NCBI GenBank assembly: GCA_902774055.1
Contig: CACYGX010000005.1
Span: forward strand, 1-64,000
Origin: an uncultured Bacteroidales bacterium
GTDB taxonomy: Bacteria > Bacteroidota > Bacteroidia > Bacteroidales > Muribaculaceae
DNA length: 64,000 bases
Direction of reading: 5' to 3'
The notes below the pieces were generated by a model. That model did not search any database and was not told the origin of the DNA. It worked only from the letters and a program-made list of their open reading frames with translations. The translations under genes were made by a program, and so were the position numbers. Below are positions 61,053-64,000 of this stretch, piece by piece; position 1 is the first letter of the stretch; each line of letters starts with the position of its first letter.

Positions 61053-62267
61053 TTAGTAAGATATCGTGATTACTCTGATACCCTTGTCATAGGTCTTATA
61101 GCCGCTAGCCACCTGAAGCGTTCCGCTCACCTCCAGCGGGTCACTGAGACGGCTGTAAGTATAAAAGTAGCCGCCACTGATGCTGAAATCGCCGTCAATC
61201 TTTACACCCTTAGCCTTCTTGAGCTTGCTGGTACCAGTGGCCACAGCCTGGAACGAGCCACCCGTGATGACAACGTTGTGCTTGGCATTCAGTCCCTTGC
61301 CGCCGTCGCCAGTAGCCTTGAACTTGAGCGTGCCGGCGTTGACAGTCACCAGCGTGTCGCAATAGAGTGCCGCACAGGCCGTGGTGTCAGCCAAGCCTTC
61401 ATCGGTGGTACTCTCTCTAGTGTCACCGATGCTGATGGAAATGAGGCGTCCGCCGTCGACCGTCATCACGCCCCCACTGCGCACACCCTTAGCGCCCTCG
61501 CCATCAGTCAGCACATTAATCACACCGCCATCGATGGTGATGCCGTCGTTGGCACGCAGGCCATCGAGCGCGTGGCTCTCGATATAAAGATTCACGCCAG
61601 GACGGATGCGAATGTAGTCGTCGCTGCGGATTGCACCGCGCCCCTCGGCAAAGACATCAAGGCGTCCCTTGCCGCTGAAGACGATTTGTCCCTCGCTGAA
61701 GAGAGCAGCCTTCTGGTCCTCCTCGTCAACCATGTCATAGTCAGCGCCATCCTTCAGCTGGTTTTTCGTACCATCGGCCATGACTATATAGAGCGTTTTG
61801 CTACCCTGGTTGTTGATGGCTGCGCCATGCGGATTGGTAATCTTGGCGCCGTTGAGCAAAATCTGGAAACGCTTGTCGCCATAGAACTTCAAGGAGCCGT
61901 TAGCGGTCTGACCGCTGACCACAAACTTTACAGGGCCCGACATATTCACTACCGTGATGTGGTCACCATCGGCCTGTACCGTCACGCCGGGAACCGTGCC
62001 GGTCACCACAGGCGTCTCGCCGCCAAAGTTGATATTGATGACCTTGTCCCATTGGGTGTTCTCAACATAGTCGTTATAGGCAGGGTCGTCCTCGTCGGTC
62101 ACGGGCACATCGGGTGCTTCATCCAAAGCCGAAAAATCCAACTCGATGCTGGCCGGCTCGACCTGATATTGGGCGATAATATCGCTAAAATCGGTATCAT
62201 CGTTCTGGCACGACACCAGCGTGATACCTGCTAACATAACCAATAAGGCGTATATAATCTTTCTCAT
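61053..62267 (-). CDS. Cthe_2159-family lipoprotein
   Basis: 404 residues. The signal peptide ends in TLVSC (Cys20), followed by Gln-Asn-Asp, a probable surface-going lipoprotein. An acidic linker (~22-70) precedes the Cthe_2159 domain: NPHGAAINNQGSKTLYIVMADGT, KAALFSEGQIVFSGKG, then rungs such as ITIDGGVINV and MTVDGGRLISI. It is clearly paralogous to the dockerin-bearing gene 20 bases downstream, but with a lipid anchor in place of the dockerin pair. Confidence 0.87.
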   Translation of the reverse strand: MRKIIYALLVMLAGITLVSCQNDDTDFSDIIAQYQVEPASIELDFSALDEAPDVPVTDEDDPAYNDYVENTQWDKVININFGGETPVVTGTVPGVTVQADGDHITVVNMSGPVKFVVSGQTANGSLKFYGDKRFQILLNGAKITNPHGAAINNQGSKTLYIVMADGTKNQLKDGADYDMVDEEDQKAALFSEGQIVFSGKGRLDVFAEGRGAIRSDDYIRIRPGVNLYIESHALDGLRANDGITIDGGVINVLTDGEGAKGVRSGGVMTVDGGRLISISIGDTRESTTDEGLADTTACAALYCDTLVTVNAGTLKFKATGDGGKGLNAKHNVVITGGSFQAVATGTSKLKKAKGVKIDGDFSISGGYFYTYSRLSDPLEVSGTLQVASGYKTYDKGIRVITISY

Positions 62268-62282
62268 ATCGCTTCTATTGTA

Positions 62283-63038
62283 TCAGAATTTATAGGCATA
62301 ACCCAAGCCCAGCATGTGGATGTTGGGTTCATCACTGCTACCGCTCACCTGGCCCCGGTAATAGAGCTTGAAGTTGTGTTTCTTCTTTAAACTGTGGTTT
62401 ACGCCCACCAGGAAGCGGGTCTTTTCCAACTCTCGGGTCGTGTGAAACTCCACGCTTGCAAAGGGGTCAAACTTACACTTGGGGATGTCCCACTCCACTT
62501 GCAGGCGGCTGCGCAGGACATTCTTGCCCTTACCTTTCACCTCATGGTCCTCCCACAGGCCCTCGTCGAAGTCAAAGTTGTCGATCATCTTACTGGGGCG
62601 GTAGGTATATTGCCAGCGCTCACGCAGGCTTACCTCCACACGCCTGATCTTATAACTTGCCGTGAGCGCGAGGTTGAAGCGGTGGCGCAGTCCCCAATAG
62701 CTGGGACGCCAGTTGTTGAAGCTCACGCCGTCCTTCTGATACTTGATCTCTTCGCGGTTGTTGTCGATGAGCAGGACGTAGCCCGCACTGGCCTTGAGCC
62801 ACGGCAGCACCTTGTAACTGACGTCACCGCCGATGCTCACACGGTCGGCCGTGCGAAAGTCATTGCGCGAGCGAAATTCTGCTTCCAGTCCGGCACTCAA
62901 CTTCTTGGAAAACTTGTGTGATGCCTCAATAGTAGCAACTAACCCGGCATCGTCGGCATGGGACAATGTCGGGAATAATGTTGCACACAAGAGGGTCAAC
63001 AGCAGGGTTGTCAGTTGTTTTCTTTTACTTCTTGCCAT
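62283..63038 (-). CDS. DUF2490 outer-membrane beta-barrel-like protein
   Basis: 251 residues. A signal peptide (1-~28) is followed by alternating amphipathic strands ending in an aromatic C-terminus (LGLGYAYKF), as in outer-membrane barrels. DUF2490 phrases include EAEFRSRNDFRTADRVSIGGDVSYKV and RERWQYTYRPS. The ATG lies 28 bases inside the DUF4956 gene, so the two are translationally coupled. Specific function unknown; context suggests a pore or anchor for the polyphosphate/Cthe_2159 operon. Confidence 0.82.
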   Translation of the reverse strand: MARSKRKQLTTLLLTLLCATLFPTLSHADDAGLVATIEASHKFSKKLSAGLEAEFRSRNDFRTADRVSIGGDVSYKVLPWLKASAGYVLLIDNNREEIKYQKDGVSFNNWRPSYWGLRHRFNLALTASYKIRRVEVSLRERWQYTYRPSKMIDNFDFDEGLWEDHEVKGKGKNVLRSRLQVEWDIPKCKFDPFASVEFHTTRELEKTRFLVGVNHSLKKKHNFKLYYRGQVSGSSDEPNIHMLGLGYAYKF

Positions 63039-63751
63039 TCGTCTCGGTGGATTTTCAATGTGTTGTTAACGTGGCTCCCGCCACCACCATCGTTCTCATA
63101 CTCAATCTTGAGGATGGCGGTGTCCTTGAGAAAGTCGATGGAGCCCACTTTCACCTTGGTAATATTCAGGCCCGTGCGCTTGTGCAGGTCCTCAAGCAGT
63201 TCCTCACGGCGTTCGGGCGTAATGAGTTCGATGCGGTCATAGAGCACCAGTTTACTGGCCAAATTGGCACGCAGAACAAAGGTCTCGAACAACCAAATGA
63301 GAACTGCAATCGCCACATTGGGCACCAGCAGTTCGACAAAACTCAACGAGTCGGCCAGCGCGTTGATGACCGAGAGGCTGATGACACCAAACATATAGGA
63401 CATCTCGCGCACAGGGATCGTCTCGGTGCGGTATCGTAGCACGCCAAAGATGGCGAACAGTCCTAACGCGAAGCCGATCTTTACTTTGACGCTGCCCAGC
63501 AGGTAAATGAGGAAAAAGATGCTCACACTGAGCAGCACGAGAGTAAAGAAATAGTCGCGGCGGTGGGTCTTACGGTAATAGAGAAAATAAACAATGATGA
63601 ACAACACCAGCATGAAGAAGCCGAAGCGTATCAACATCTCGCTGACACCTGCAGCATCAAACCACCTGAAGTCCATCGCAGTCGCGGTGGCGACCTCATG
63701 AACGGCACCAGCAATGCCGTCTTCTAATCCTAGATCTTGTAGTAGTATCAT
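63011..63751 (-). CDS. DUF4956 membrane protein
   Basis: 246 residues. Four to five membrane spans occupy ~38-165 (LIRFGFFMLVLFIIVYFLYY onward), with the DUF4956 phrase FALGLFAIFGVLRYRTETIPVREMSYMFGVISLSVINAL. The C-terminal ~80 residues form a cytoplasmic ferredoxin-like fold. DUF4956 genes are commonly found beside VTC-type polyphosphate polymerases, as here (55 bases downstream of one). Role unknown. Confidence 0.9.
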   Translation of the reverse strand: MILLQDLGLEDGIAGAVHEVATATAMDFRWFDAAGVSEMLIRFGFFMLVLFIIVYFLYYRKTHRRDYFFTLVLLSVSIFFLIYLLGSVKVKIGFALGLFAIFGVLRYRTETIPVREMSYMFGVISLSVINALADSLSFVELLVPNVAIAVLIWLFETFVLRANLASKLVLYDRIELITPERREELLEDLHKRTGLNITKVKVGSIDFLKDTAILKIEYENDGGGGSHVNNTLKIHRDEWQEVKENN

Positions 63752-63806
63752 TCTTATTTCGATTATTTAGCCATTATCATTCATGTCCATCAATCACAGG
63801 ATGCCA

Positions 63807-64000
63807 TTAATTCATGGAAGAGAGCATGCGATCCACCATGTGCAAGCGCTCCTTGAAATTGTTGCGCTTGAGGGCCGGATTGGTCAGCGCCGAGCCCATG
63901 CAGTACTTGCTGAAACCGCTGGGCTTGATGCGCAACTCACGCAGCATCCCCAGGATGGGCGAGTGCTGCAAGCCATCACGCTTCAACTCGATGATAACCA
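63807..64000 (-). CDS. VTC-domain polyphosphate polymerase, C-terminal part
   Basis: The last 63 codons of a gene that continues beyond the window. The readable end (VIIELKRDGLQHSPIL, then GFSKYCMGSALTNP and FKERLHMVDRML) matches the C-terminus of VTC-domain proteins, where the IELK strand carries tunnel Glu and Lys residues. In yeast VTC makes polyphosphate from ATP; bacterial relatives next to DUF4956 are poorly studied. It is the most upstream visible gene of this operon. The call rests on a short segment plus the diagnostic DUF4956 neighbour. Confidence 0.75.
   Translation of the reverse strand, partial: VIIELKRDGLQHSPILGMLRELRIKPSGFSKYCMGSALTNPALKRNNFKERLHMVDRMLSSMN

Overview
The window looks like chromosomal DNA of a gut-type Bacteroidales bacterium, probably Muribaculaceae or Prevotellaceae (inference). 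The signs are: genes preceded by the Bacteroidetes -7 promoter element TAnnTTTG and lacking clear Shine-Dalgarno sites; a SusD-like surface protein; secreted proteins with dockerin-like calcium-loop repeats; a eukaryote-like glycogen branching enzyme; an ExbB-ExbD-TonB set next to pdxJ; and a LytS/LytTR two-component pair. Coding regions are mostly GC-rich, the spacers AT-rich. No phage, insertion sequence, CRISPR array or rRNA was seen.

Layout. 0-4.3 kb: two copies of a ~150-bp palindromic repeat enclose a membrane TPR/helix-turn-helix regulator and a secreted dockerin-repeat protein; tRNA-Gln follows. 4.4-9.9 kb: tyrS, mutS and a U32 peptidase-family protein. 9.9-15.3 kb: an orphan SusD-like protein with an N-terminal dockerin pair, then glgB. 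15.4-18.1 kb: a zinc metallopeptidase and a phosphoethanolamine-transferase-like enzyme. 18.1-20.9 kb: pgeF facing recF, a DciA-like DUF721 gene and a thioesterase. 21-23.2 kb: a secreted protein and a DUF3667 membrane protein. 23.3-27.7 kb: a SIS-domain sugar-phosphate isomerase, an in-frame TPR-glycerophosphodiesterase fusion, ribH and an AGCS symporter. 27.7-33.3 kb: two tRNA-Asn genes, an S41 protease and mfd. 33.4-36.4 kb: a beta-helix Cthe_2159-family protein followed by a free-standing dockerin protein. 36.4-39.5 kb: an ABC transporter operon with its own GntR/YtrA repressor, a perfect operator palindrome, a 26-residue membrane peptide and a lipoprotein. 39.6-47.4 kb: a duplicated pair of M16 peptidases, a small membrane protein and an alpha/beta hydrolase. 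47.8-50.5 kb: an ABC exporter and dtd. 50.6-53.8 kb: pdxJ-exbB-exbD-tonB. 53.9-55.8 kb: a LytS/LytTR pair. 56.1-59.4 kb: pheT and a YebC/TACO1 gene. 59.7-64.0 kb: a minus-strand operon of VTC polyphosphate polymerase (partial), DUF4956, DUF2490 and two Cthe_2159-family proteins, one carrying a dockerin pair.

The most unusual content is surface biology. Four secreted proteins carry the same duplicated dockerin-like module attached to four different partners, and no cohesin is visible. Two separate loci join that module to Cthe_2159 beta-helix proteins: as separate neighbours at 33-36 kb, and as one polypeptide inside the polyphosphate-polymerase operon at 60-64 kb. I propose this as a candidate undescribed envelope or matrix assembly system; nothing in the window shows its function. 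Several small palindromes and short tandem repeats in spacers also look structured.
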